The translations under genes and the position numbers were made by a program. Below are positions 27,095-34,832 of a stretch of DNA of 50,956 bases, one piece after another. The notes under the pieces were generated by a model. It was not told the DNA's origin and did not search any database. It worked only from the letters and a program-made list of their open reading frames with translations. Every line of letters begins with the position of its first letter. The stretch's first letter is position 1. This DNA is from Clostridia bacterium (lineage in GTDB: Bacteria > Bacillota > Clostridia > Oscillospirales > CAG-272): contig JAKSOD010000008.1 in assembly GCA_024405755.1 (NCBI GenBank), positions 1 to 50,956 on the forward strand. Reading direction: 5' to 3'.

Positions 27095-27301
27095 TCACCT
27101 TTCTACTTTGATTATGCAGTCGGGACACATGGTGGCGCAGAAAGCGCAGCCGACGCAGGCGTCAGGATCGGTAATTTCCGCGGGATGATGTCCTTTTTTG
27201 TTGATTTTGTCGGGAGCGATCCGCAAAAGATGCTTCGGGCAGGCATCAACGCAAAGACCGCAGCCTTTACAGTTATCGGTTTTGAAAGTCAGTTTTGCCA
27301 T
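27095..27301 (-). CDS. 2-oxoacid oxidoreductase delta subunit, two 4Fe-4S clusters
   Basis: This 68-residue ferredoxin-like subunit has two CxxCxxCxxxCP motifs, CKGCGLCVDACPKHLL and CVGCAFCATMCPDCII. It passes electrons between external ferredoxin and the TPP subunit. It is the first of the four contiguous oxidoreductase genes and follows the ATPase gene by 43 bases. Confidence 0.94.
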   Translation of the reverse strand: MAKLTFKTDNCKGCGLCVDACPKHLLRIAPDKINKKGHHPAEITDPDACVGCAFCATMCPDCIIKVER

Positions 27302-27344
27302 AATTTTTTCCTTTCTATCATAGATTACAGATTTTTCAGGGGAT

Positions 27345-28019
27345 TCAGTTATTTTCGGAAATTATGTTTTTTTGCAGCCGGAGAGGGAAGAGATCGGGGA
27401 TCTTGTCCCGCAGTCCGGGATAAAGGGATTCCTTGACGGCAGTCATAACGAGTGGGATTCCTGCCGCTTTTTCGACGCTTTTTGCGTACCCGACAGAATC
27501 GAGCACGGTCTGTTCCGTGGTATCCGCACCGAGATTGGAATTGTTGATAAGTCCCGTGAACCTGATGCCGCATGCCGCCTCGATTTCCCTCATCACTTCA
27601 ACAGTTGACGGTGCGTCGGGGGTGAGAGGGCGGTAGCCGTTTATCACCATAAGCATTTCGTAATCGTTTTCTTTTATCACGTCGGGAGCTATTCTTCCGA
27701 GAGCATACGCTCCCCGGTCGTCGCCGCCTACGTCGATTATCACATGAAGTGATTTGTCGTCCGTAATAGCGTACAGATCCTGCGGCATAGCGGGAATATC
27801 AAGATTTGAGTTCGCGAATTCCGAACAGATCAGTCTGATCCCTGCATGAGAGAAGTCGTCGCTGCTGTCCTTTGTGCGGAAGTAAGGATTCACGATATCA
27901 AGATCCGCAACAGCAACACGTTCGCACCGCCTGCGCAGATCAAGTGCCATATTCACGGCAATATTGGTTTTTCCGCTTCCATAGTGACCGCAGAGAAGTG
28001 TAAGTCGTTTGTATTCCAT
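27345..28019 (-). CDS. P-loop ATPase of unknown role in the oxidoreductase operon
   Basis: A 224-residue soluble protein with the P-loop GHYGSGKTNIAVNMA near residue 10, followed by VAVADLDIVNPYFRTKD, which resembles the switch I region of MinD/ParA/NifH-type ATPases, and DVGGDDRGAYALG as a Walker B-like segment. It lies 11 bases after the HTH-cupin ligase and 43 bases before the ferredoxin subunit, so it is in the same transcript. Assembly or activation of the iron-sulfur oxidoreductase is a reasonable guess from the fold and position, but nothing in the sequence proves it. Confidence 0.82.
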   Translation of the reverse strand: MEYKRLTLLCGHYGSGKTNIAVNMALDLRRRCERVAVADLDIVNPYFRTKDSSDDFSHAGIRLICSEFANSNLDIPAMPQDLYAITDDKSLHVIIDVGGDDRGAYALGRIAPDVIKENDYEMLMVINGYRPLTPDAPSTVEVMREIEAACGIRFTGLINNSNLGADTTEQTVLDSVGYAKSVEKAAGIPLVMTAVKESLYPGLRDKIPDLFPLRLQKNIISENN

Positions 28020-28030
28020 ATCGTACCCTC

Positions 28031-30319
28031 TCAGAGCATATTGCGGCGGATCTTTCCGCTCGGTGTCTTCGGGAGTTCCTTGCGGAATTCAACGATTCTC
28101 GGGTATTTATAAGGAGCGGTATGTTTCTTGACGTAATTCTGAATCTCTTTTTTCAGTTCTTCCGTGGGATCCGTGCCGTCAACGAGAACAATGCTTGCCT
28201 TGACGACCTGTCCGCGGACTTCGTCGGGAGCAGCGGAAACGCCGCATTCAAGAACGTACGGCAATTCCATAATGACACTTTCAATCTCGAACGGACCTAT
28301 GCGATAGCCGGATGACTTAATAACATCGTCAACTCGACCTACATACCAGTAGTAGCCGTCTTCGTCGCGCCATGCCGTGTCTCCTGTGTGGTACAGTCCG
28401 CCGCACCAGGTGTGTGCCGTTTCTTCGGGAGAATTGAAATACTCTACCGCAAGACCGCATGGGCGTCCGTTTTTGATGTTAACGACGATCTCACCGACCT
28501 CACCGGCACGGACGCTGTTGCCGTTTTCATCAACTATGTCAACATCATAGATCGGAGCGGGTTTACCCATTGATCCGATCTTATGTGAAGCACCTATCAG
28601 ATTACCTATGATCATGGTGCTTTCGGACTGCCCGAAGCCTTCGAGGATCTGCAGTCCCGTTGCTTTTTCAAACTGACGGTAAACTTCAGGATTAAGTGCT
28701 TCACCGGCAGTAGTCATATGTTTTACGGAAGAAAGATCATATTTTGAAATATCCTGCTTTATCATCATGCGCAGCATTGTCGGCGGAGCGCAGAAAGTGG
28801 TAATGCAGTATTTTGCGAACATGGGAAGTATCTCCGCCGCATCAAAGCGGTCAAAGTCGTAAACGAAGGTGGGAGCCTCACAGAGCCACTGCCCGTAAAG
28901 TTTGCCCCACATGGCTTTTGCCCAGCCCGTGTCCGAAATGGTGAAATGAAGACCGTCGGGATCCACGCAGTGCCAGTATTTGGCGGTGTGAAAGTGACCG
29001 AGGGCATATTTGTAATTGTGAGCGGCAATTTTGGGATAACCGGAGGTTCCTGAGGTGAAGAACATCAGCATCAGATCGTCACCGCCCGGAGCATTATCCC
29101 CGCGGGCGTAGTGTGAACTGAACAGCGGATACTCTTCGTCGAAATTTCTCCACCCTTCACGGCTGCCGTTGACTAAAAGTTTATTGACGACCGACGGGCA
29201 TTTAGCGGCGGCTTTTTCAGCTTCGGCAGCGGTGTTTCCGTCGGCTGTGCAAATGATGGTGTTTATTTCGGCGGTGTTGAAGCGATACTCAAAGTCATGT
29301 TCAAGCAGCTGATTCACGGCGGGGATGGCGATCGCCCCGAGTTTGTTAAGTCCGAGCATTGCAAACCAGAACTGATAATGGCGTTTGAGCACTAGCATCA
29401 CGCGGTCGCCTTTTTTGATGCCGAGGGATTTGAAATAGTTTGCGCATTGAGCCGAGGCGCGTTTCATATCGCGGAAAGTAAAGCGGCGTTCGCTCTTGTC
29501 CTTGGAGATATGGAGCATTGCGAGTTTTTCCGGTTCTTTTTCCGCGAGAGCATCGACAAGATCAAAGGCAAAATTGAAATGTTCCGTGTTTTTGAAGGTT
29601 ATCGACGTCGGAGTTCCGCTTTCGTTTTCGGTGACGTCAATAAATTTCTGATAAATTCTTTCCTTAGTGTCTTTTTTTATCACTGCGGTGGAGGAAATCT
29701 CAGGAACAGACATAAGTTCCGGAATCGGCTCCCCGGTGGGATTGAGTACAATGGCGTAGAAAAGACAGTTTTCATTATCTACGGCGATCATACCGTGGGG
29801 TGTTCCGCTGTCGTAGTAAATGCTGTCTCCGGGACCGAGAACCTCTTTGTGTGAGCCGACCTGGACTTTGAGGTGACCTGAGATCACTATATCACATTCC
29901 TGACCGGCGTGGGTGGTGAGTTCTATGTCACGGTGCTGAGCTTCCTCGCTGTATTCACTGCAAACGTAAAGTGGCTCGGCGATTCTGTTCTGAAAGGCGG
30001 CGGCAAGGTTGTAATAGACCATTCCGTGAGCCTGTTCAATACGCTGTCCGGCACCTGCACGGGTGACGATATAGGATTTAAGTGTAGGACTTACGCCCTC
30101 AATAATATCGGTAACGTCAACATTGAACGCAAGTGCGCAGCGGTAGATGAAAGCAAAGTTAAGATCCAACTCGCCTCTTTCGCAGGCAAGGTATTCCTCG
30201 ACGGAAACATCGGTTTTCTTTGCCATTTCCTCCGGAGTAAAGCGGGTGATCTCCCGCAGTTCACGGATTCTCTGCGCCATTTCTCGAATCTTGAAATCGA
30301 GACCGGTCATCTGACTCAT
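28031..30319 (-). CDS. HTH-cupin-acyl-CoA ligase fusion, Val T-box operon
   Basis: This 762-residue protein has three parts. Residues 12-66 are an XRE-type helix-turn-helix (LREITRFTPEEMAKKTDVS). Residues 110-195 are a cupin (THAGQECDIVISGHLKVQVG, GDSIYYDSGTPHGM). Residues 240-760 are an AMP-forming acyl-CoA ligase: TSGTSGYPKIA near 420, GFGQSES near 557, GLYHTGDTAW near 643, VGRVDDVIKSSGYRIGPFE, and the lysine motif TPSGKIRR near 755. It probably activates a short branched acid (isobutyrate by context). The HTH-cupin half is the architecture of small-ligand repressors, so the enzyme could also bind DNA. It heads the unit ending in ilvE, behind a T-box. A paralogue lies at 30694-32961. Confidence 0.88.
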   Translation of the reverse strand: MSQMTGLDFKIREMAQRIRELREITRFTPEEMAKKTDVSVEEYLACERGELDLNFAFIYRCALAFNVDVTDIIEGVSPTLKSYIVTRAGAGQRIEQAHGMVYYNLAAAFQNRIAEPLYVCSEYSEEAQHRDIELTTHAGQECDIVISGHLKVQVGSHKEVLGPGDSIYYDSGTPHGMIAVDNENCLFYAIVLNPTGEPIPELMSVPEISSTAVIKKDTKERIYQKFIDVTENESGTPTSITFKNTEHFNFAFDLVDALAEKEPEKLAMLHISKDKSERRFTFRDMKRASAQCANYFKSLGIKKGDRVMLVLKRHYQFWFAMLGLNKLGAIAIPAVNQLLEHDFEYRFNTAEINTIICTADGNTAAEAEKAAAKCPSVVNKLLVNGSREGWRNFDEEYPLFSSHYARGDNAPGGDDLMLMFFTSGTSGYPKIAAHNYKYALGHFHTAKYWHCVDPDGLHFTISDTGWAKAMWGKLYGQWLCEAPTFVYDFDRFDAAEILPMFAKYCITTFCAPPTMLRMMIKQDISKYDLSSVKHMTTAGEALNPEVYRQFEKATGLQILEGFGQSESTMIIGNLIGASHKIGSMGKPAPIYDVDIVDENGNSVRAGEVGEIVVNIKNGRPCGLAVEYFNSPEETAHTWCGGLYHTGDTAWRDEDGYYWYVGRVDDVIKSSGYRIGPFEIESVIMELPYVLECGVSAAPDEVRGQVVKASIVLVDGTDPTEELKKEIQNYVKKHTAPYKYPRIVEFRKELPKTPSGKIRRNML

Positions 30320-30334
30320 TTTTTACCTCTTTCC

Positions 30335-30387
30335 GGGACACAAAAAGCACTCGTCCCAAAGTTAAAACAGCCTTTGAGACGAGTGCT
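30335..30387 (-). terminator. T-box terminator hairpin (Val leader)
   Basis: 30387-30373 pairs with 30360-30346 (AGCACTCGTC arms, 15 bp with one G-U pair), followed on the minus strand by TTTTTGTG. It overlaps the 3' part of the T-box. Confidence 0.87.
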
Positions 30388-30617
30388 GAAATACAGTCAC
30401 CCGCGGTACCACTCAAATTGCGGAAAAACCGCCTCTCAGGACCTGACAGTCCTTATGCTTTAACGCAGCAATACGGGGAAGTTCTACTGACACAATGTGC
30501 GTTCTTCCTCCCGGCTCGGGAACTACAAACACGGAAACCTCCCGAATGGCTTGCACCTTCCGCCATCTCTCTGTACGTTCGTTTTTTCCGCGCTCTTTCC
30601 GTCAGCGCCTTTGATTA
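30335..30617 (-). promoter_or_regulatory. T-box leader, predicted valine (GUA) specifier
   Basis: The antiterminator core GAGTGGTACCGCGG lies at 30414-30401, AGAGAG and GGTGCAAGCC in Stem I. By hand, helices CGCGGAAA/TTTCCGTG and GGAA/TTCC enclose the 7-base 3' loop TTTGTAG, which fits the canonical pattern of three bases, specifier, purine. The specifier is GTA (Val) at 30526-30524. Uncharged tRNA-Val would permit expression of ligase, ATPase, oxidoreductase and ilvE. Confidence 0.87.
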
Positions 30618-30623
30618 AAAACT

Positions 30624-30652
30624 ATTTTAACACAACTGTATTGATTTGTCAA
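30624..30652 (-). promoter_or_regulatory. Promoter of the Val T-box operon
   Basis: On the minus strand TTGACA (30652-30647) and TAAAAT (30629-30624) are separated by 17 bases. Confidence 0.87.
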
Positions 30653-30693
30653 GATGTTTTTTAAAATAACAGATCTTGCCGAAAAGATAAAGA

Positions 30694-32961
30694 TCAAAGT
30701 TTATTACGCTGGATCTTTCCGCTTATTGTTTTTGGAAGTTCATCACGGAATTCAACGATCCTCGGATATTTGTACGGAGCAGTATTCTTTTTAACGTAGT
30801 TCTGAATCTCTTTTTTCAGTTCATCGGAAGGGACGGTACCTTTTGTCAGGACAATGCTTGCCTTGACGACCTGACCGCGGACTTCGTCGGGGGCAGCGGA
30901 AACGCCGCATTCAAGAACATATGGCAGCTCCATAATGACGCTTTCAATTTCGAACGGCCCTATGCGGTAGCCGGAAGACTTGATAAGATCGTCCACTCTG
31001 CCGACGTACCAATAGAATCCGTCTTCGTCGCGCCATGCAGTGTCCCCGGTGTGATAGAGACCGTCGTGCCATGATTCACGTGTCTTTTCTTCGTCGCGGT
31101 AGTAGCCGGCGAACAGACCGCAGGGGATTTTTTTGTCGGTGCGGACAACGATTTCTCCGGTTTCACCGTCAAGAACGGGTTCTCCGTTTTGGTTGACAAG
31201 GTCAATATCGTAAAGCGGGACAGGTTTGCCCATTGAACCGAGTTTGTGCGGATTGCCGCGCAGATTGGCAATTGCAAGAGTAAGTTCTGTCTGACCGAAA
31301 CCTTCCATGATCTGAAGTCCGGTTGCTTTTTCAAACAAACGGTATACTTCGGGATTCAGTGCTTCACCCGCTGTCGTCATATGCTTTACTGAAGACAGAT
31401 CGTATTTTGAAATATCCTCACGAATCATCATGCGCAGCATTGTGGGAGGCGCACAGAAGGTGGTGATGTGGTATTTTGCGAACATAGGAAGAATATCTGC
31501 GGCGTCAAAACGGTCAAAGTCGTATGTAAAGACCGCGCCCTCGCAGAGCCACTGCCCGTAGAGTTTGCCCCAAAGTGCTTTTCCCCAACCGGTATCGGAG
31601 ATCGTGAAATGAAGTCCGTTCTCATCCACACCGTGCCAGTACTTGGCGGTAATATAATGCCCGAGAGGGTACTGATATGTATGAGTAGCGATCTTCGGAT
31701 AACCGGTGGTGCCGGAGGTGAAGAACATGATCATCGGATCTCTGCCGCAGGCGGTGTCTTCGCCGCGGTAGAAATGAGTGCTGTAAAGGGCGTATTCCTC
31801 ATTGAAATCGTGCCACCCCTCGCGTTTTCCGCCGACGAGCAGACGGTGTATCAGAGTAGGTGAGTTTTCGGCGGCTTTGTCAATCTGTGCGGCAACGTCA
31901 CCGTCAGCGGTGCAGATGATGGCACTGACACCGGCAGCATTAAAGCGGTAGTCAAAATCGTGTGCCTGCAGCTGGCAGGTCGCGGGAATGGCGACGGCAC
32001 CGAGTTTGTGCAGACCGAGAATGGCAAACCAGAACTGATAATGCCGTTTAAGTACCAGCATCACACGGTCACCCTTCTTGATGCCGAGAGATTTGAAGTA
32101 GTTTGCGCATTGATTCGAATTCCGCTTCATATCGTTGAAAGTGAAGCGGCGTTCGGTTTTGTCACTTGATATATGCAGCATTGCAAGTTTGTCGGGATCA
32201 CGTTTGGCAATGGCATCAACAATATCAAAAGCAAAATTGAAACTGTCTTCATTCTTAAAGTCAATGGACTTCGGAGCACCGTTTTCATCTTCTTTTACGG
32301 TGATAAAATCGTCGCTGACAAGTTTGTGTCCGTCGGAGCGGGTGGGGAAGAAGGTATCACGAAGAACAGGTTCGGCTGTGTTCTCGCCGGGAAGAACTAC
32401 GGCTACGAAAAGGCACTCTCTGCCGTCAACTGCGATCATACCGTGCGGAGTTGAACTGTTGTAGTAAATGCTGTCGCCTTCACTGAGATATTCGATATTA
32501 TCTCCGATCTGAACTTTCAGTCTTCCGCTCATGATGAGGTCAAATTCCTGACCGGAATGTTTTGTCAGGTGGATCGGCTTGTTTTGTAATTCGGGACTGT
32601 ATTCGTAGCGGACCCAGTACGGTTCTGCGATCTTCTTACGGAACATCGGGGCAAGGTTCTGGATCTCAATACCGTCCTCGTGCGCCGTTTGCTGACCTTG
32701 TCCTTTTCGTGTAACGGTGTAGGAGGAGAGGTGCGCACTGCGGCCTTCAAGCAGATCGGTGATCCCTATTCCGAAAACCATCGAGCATTTATGTATAAAG
32801 GAAAATGGGAAATCACGTTGACCTGCTTCATACCCACGGTATTCCGCAAGGGAGACTTCTGTTTTGGCAGCCATCTGCGCTTCGGTCAGTCCGGAAATTT
32901 CACGCATTTCACGGATACGTACGGCGACCTCGTGCAGTTTGTTGGCAGAAACGGTAGACAT
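30694..32961 (-). CDS. HTH-cupin-acyl-CoA ligase fusion, Ile T-box unit
   Basis: A 755-residue paralogue of the protein at 28031-30319 with the same order: XRE-type helix-turn-helix (MREISGLTEAQMAAKTEVS), cupin (THAGQ replaced by KHSGQEFDLIMSGRLKVQIG; GDSIYYNSSTPHGM) and AMP-forming ligase (TSGTTGYPKIA near 412, GFGQTE near 550, GLYHTGDTAW, TISGKIQR near 750). Identity is high across the ligase part and lower in the cupin-ligase linker, so the pair arose by duplication and may have split substrates. It is a single-gene unit with its own promoter and T-box. Context suggests 2-methylbutyrate as substrate; this is inference. GGAGG precedes the ATG. Confidence 0.88.
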   Translation of the reverse strand: MSTVSANKLHEVAVRIREMREISGLTEAQMAAKTEVSLAEYRGYEAGQRDFPFSFIHKCSMVFGIGITDLLEGRSAHLSSYTVTRKGQGQQTAHEDGIEIQNLAPMFRKKIAEPYWVRYEYSPELQNKPIHLTKHSGQEFDLIMSGRLKVQIGDNIEYLSEGDSIYYNSSTPHGMIAVDGRECLFVAVVLPGENTAEPVLRDTFFPTRSDGHKLVSDDFITVKEDENGAPKSIDFKNEDSFNFAFDIVDAIAKRDPDKLAMLHISSDKTERRFTFNDMKRNSNQCANYFKSLGIKKGDRVMLVLKRHYQFWFAILGLHKLGAVAIPATCQLQAHDFDYRFNAAGVSAIICTADGDVAAQIDKAAENSPTLIHRLLVGGKREGWHDFNEEYALYSTHFYRGEDTACGRDPMIMFFTSGTTGYPKIATHTYQYPLGHYITAKYWHGVDENGLHFTISDTGWGKALWGKLYGQWLCEGAVFTYDFDRFDAADILPMFAKYHITTFCAPPTMLRMMIREDISKYDLSSVKHMTTAGEALNPEVYRLFEKATGLQIMEGFGQTELTLAIANLRGNPHKLGSMGKPVPLYDIDLVNQNGEPVLDGETGEIVVRTDKKIPCGLFAGYYRDEEKTRESWHDGLYHTGDTAWRDEDGFYWYVGRVDDLIKSSGYRIGPFEIESVIMELPYVLECGVSAAPDEVRGQVVKASIVLTKGTVPSDELKKEIQNYVKKNTAPYKYPRIVEFRDELPKTISGKIQRNKL

Positions 32962-33006
32962 GATAAAGAATCCTCCGGATCGTAGTAATTAATCAAAAAT
33001 AAATAA

Positions 33007-33169
33007 AGGGAACCTCTAAATATTCATCGCGGACGGGATCGCGGTGCTTTATTCCGTCATACTTCACAAAAATCCTTCGTGGTGGGGCAACAACACGTGC
33101 GGATTTTTGTTTCGTCTGACGAAAAAATCCCTCGCGCCCCATCTCGCACTGAATTTTTAGAGGTTCCCT
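33007..33169. mobile_element. MITE-like element with 19-bp terminal inverted repeats
   Basis: AGGGAACCTCTAAA at 33007-33020 is repeated inverted at 33156-33169, and the match extends to 19 bases with one mismatch. The 163-bp element has no coding capacity; its interior holds another perfect 10-bp inverted repeat (33066-33075 with 33101-33110). It lies between the terminator of the Ile T-box and the ribosome site of the ligase gene, so it is transcribed as part of the leader. No clear target duplication is visible. Confidence 0.7.
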
Positions 33170-33173
33170 AAAC

Positions 33174-33452
33174 AAAAAAACAAAATCCGCCTCAAAGAAT
33201 CATCTTTGAGACGGGTGAATAACATCCGCGGTACCACTCAAATTGCGGCAGAAGCCGCCACTCTCGGGATCTTTGAATCCCTATGCCTTGACGCAGCAAT
33301 CACGGGGGGTGTCTACTGCCCGCATAAATCGGGATTCGGACCTCCGGCTCGGAAGGGATAAGTCATTGCGATCCCGTTATCGGTTCACAGCGCACACCGA
33401 CTCTCTGAAAGCATTGTCGCAGACCGTCTTCGTCACAGCCTTTTATTTGATT
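33174..33452 (-). promoter_or_regulatory. T-box leader, predicted isoleucine (AUC) specifier
   Basis: The antiterminator core GAGTGGTACCGCGG is at 33239-33226, with AGAGAG and a GTGAACCG segment in Stem I. By hand, helices GGTCTGCGA/TCGCA-GACT (two-base bulge) and GAAG/CTTC enclose the loop TATCC, giving ATC (Ile) at 33359-33357. The base after the specifier is C, not the usual purine. CTT (Leu) four bases upstream, followed by A, is the alternative. Confidence 0.82.
33178..33214 (-). terminator. T-box terminator hairpin (Ile leader)
   Basis: 33214-33203 pairs with 33198-33187 (CCGTCTCAAAGA against TCTTTGAGGCGG, one G-U pair), followed on the minus strand by ATTTTGTTTTTTTG. Confidence 0.88.
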
Positions 33453-33458
33453 GAGGTG

Positions 33459-33487
33459 ATTATATCACACATTGTTGCCGTTGTCAA
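33459..33487 (-). promoter_or_regulatory. Consensus promoter of the Ile T-box unit
   Basis: On the minus strand TTGACA (33487-33482) and TATAAT (33464-33459) with a 17-base spacer match the consensus exactly. Confidence 0.9.
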
Positions 33488-33583
33488 TATATAAATATGT
33501 AATTTAAAGCAAAAATTGAAGAAAAACACATATTTTTTTACTTGAATAGAAATTTTCTTCATTCGATTTAAGCAAAAAATATG

Positions 33584-33611
33584 TTGACAAAACGCTGAAA
33601 AACTGTATAAT
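33584..33611 (+). promoter_or_regulatory. Promoter of the zinc-ribbon/TPM unit
   Basis: TTGACA at 33584-33589 and TATAAT at 33606-33611 with a 16-base spacer, divergent from the Ile T-box promoter about 100 bases away. Confidence 0.85.
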
Positions 33612-33733
33612 AAAACTTGAAGAATCTGATTATGTATTCATCAGAATCAATTTGAGTCTACCGGTAAGTTGGAGCGGATTGATAATAATGCCAAAGGTTG
33701 ATCCCCAAGAATTGAAAGGAGGAAAAACAGTAA

Positions 33734-34819
33734 ATGGCAGCCATACAGGAATATAAATGTCCGTGCTGCGGCGGTGCTATCGAATTTGACAGTTCGCTGC
33801 AAAAGATGAAATGCCCGTACTGCGACACGGAATTTGAAATGGAAACGCTGCAATCCTATGATAATGATCTCAAAATAGACGGCAGCGAAAATATGCAATG
33901 GGACAACTCCGCCGGACAGGAATGGCAGGAGGGCGAGACCGAAGGAATGAGGGTCTACGTCTGCAAATCCTGCGGAGGAGAGATTGTAGGTGATGAGACA
34001 CTCGGCGCGACGGCGTGCCCATACTGCGGAAACCCCGTAGTAATGATGGGGCAGTTCAGCGGAGCACTGAAACCTGATATCGTAATCCCGTTCAAACTCA
34101 ATAAAGAGGCGGCAAAAGCCGGTCTTATGAAACACGTTCAGGGAAAGAAACTTTTGCCGAAGATATTCAAAGATCAGAATCACATTGACGAGATACGCGG
34201 TATATATGTTCCGTTCTGGCTCTTTGATGCTGATGCTGATGCGGATATCCGTTATAAGGCGACACGAGTCAGAACGTGGAGTGACAGCAACTACAACTAT
34301 ACCGAAACGAGTTATTATTCCGTGCTTCGTTCGGGCAGTCTCGGATTTTCCGGAGTACCCGTGGACGGATCGCAGAAAATGGCTGACGATCTGATGGAGT
34401 CAATAGAGCCGTATGATTTATCGGAAGCTGTTGATTTCCGGACAGCATATCTTGCCGGGTATCTTGCCGATAAATATGACGTAAGCTCAGAAGACAGCAT
34501 TGAACGAGCAAACGAGCGTATCAGACGCAGTACGGAGCAGGCATTTGCATCCACCGTGACGAATTACGCAAGCGTCGTTCCGGAATCCACGAACATCCGA
34601 CTTTCTTCCGGTAAGACGAAATACGCTCTTTACCCTGTCTGGATACTCAATACTACGTGGAATGGAAATAAGTATACCTTTGCCATGAACGGACAGACCG
34701 GGAAATTCGTGGGAGACCTACCTGTGGATAAATCCGCAAAGAACCGTTGGTTCTGGGGAGTCACAGCCGGAGTCACCGCCGCGGTGTTTGCGATTTCCTA
34801 TCTGCTGTGGCTGCTGTAA
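33734..34819 (+). CDS. Double zinc-ribbon membrane-anchored protein
   Basis: The 361-residue protein starts with two zinc ribbons: CPCC and CPYC (residues about 9-33), then CKSC and CPYC (about 77-100). A mixed region of about 200 residues follows (VPFWLFDADADADIRYKATRV, YPVWILNTTWNG), and a single membrane segment ends the chain (about 338-360). Such proteins are usually annotated as TFIIB-type zinc ribbon-containing; no enzymatic function is established. AAAGGAGG precedes the ATG. It is followed 13 bases later by a TPM-domain protein, a pairing that suggests a shared envelope-associated role. Confidence 0.8.
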   Translation: MAAIQEYKCPCCGGAIEFDSSLQKMKCPYCDTEFEMETLQSYDNDLKIDGSENMQWDNSAGQEWQEGETEGMRVYVCKSCGGEIVGDETLGATACPYCGNPVVMMGQFSGALKPDIVIPFKLNKEAAKAGLMKHVQGKKLLPKIFKDQNHIDEIRGIYVPFWLFDADADADIRYKATRVRTWSDSNYNYTETSYYSVLRSGSLGFSGVPVDGSQKMADDLMESIEPYDLSEAVDFRTAYLAGYLADKYDVSSEDSIERANERIRRSTEQAFASTVTNYASVVPESTNIRLSSGKTKYALYPVWILNTTWNGNKYTFAMNGQTGKFVGDLPVDKSAKNRWFWGVTAGVTAAVFAISYLLWLL

Positions 34820-34832
34820 GGAGGGAATGACC

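Noticed and set aside
19261..33487. Interpretation of the cluster as branched-chain amino-acid degradation
   Set aside because: Degradation genes would not be expected to be induced by uncharged tRNA through T-boxes. Chemistry alone would allow both directions, so the regulation decides.
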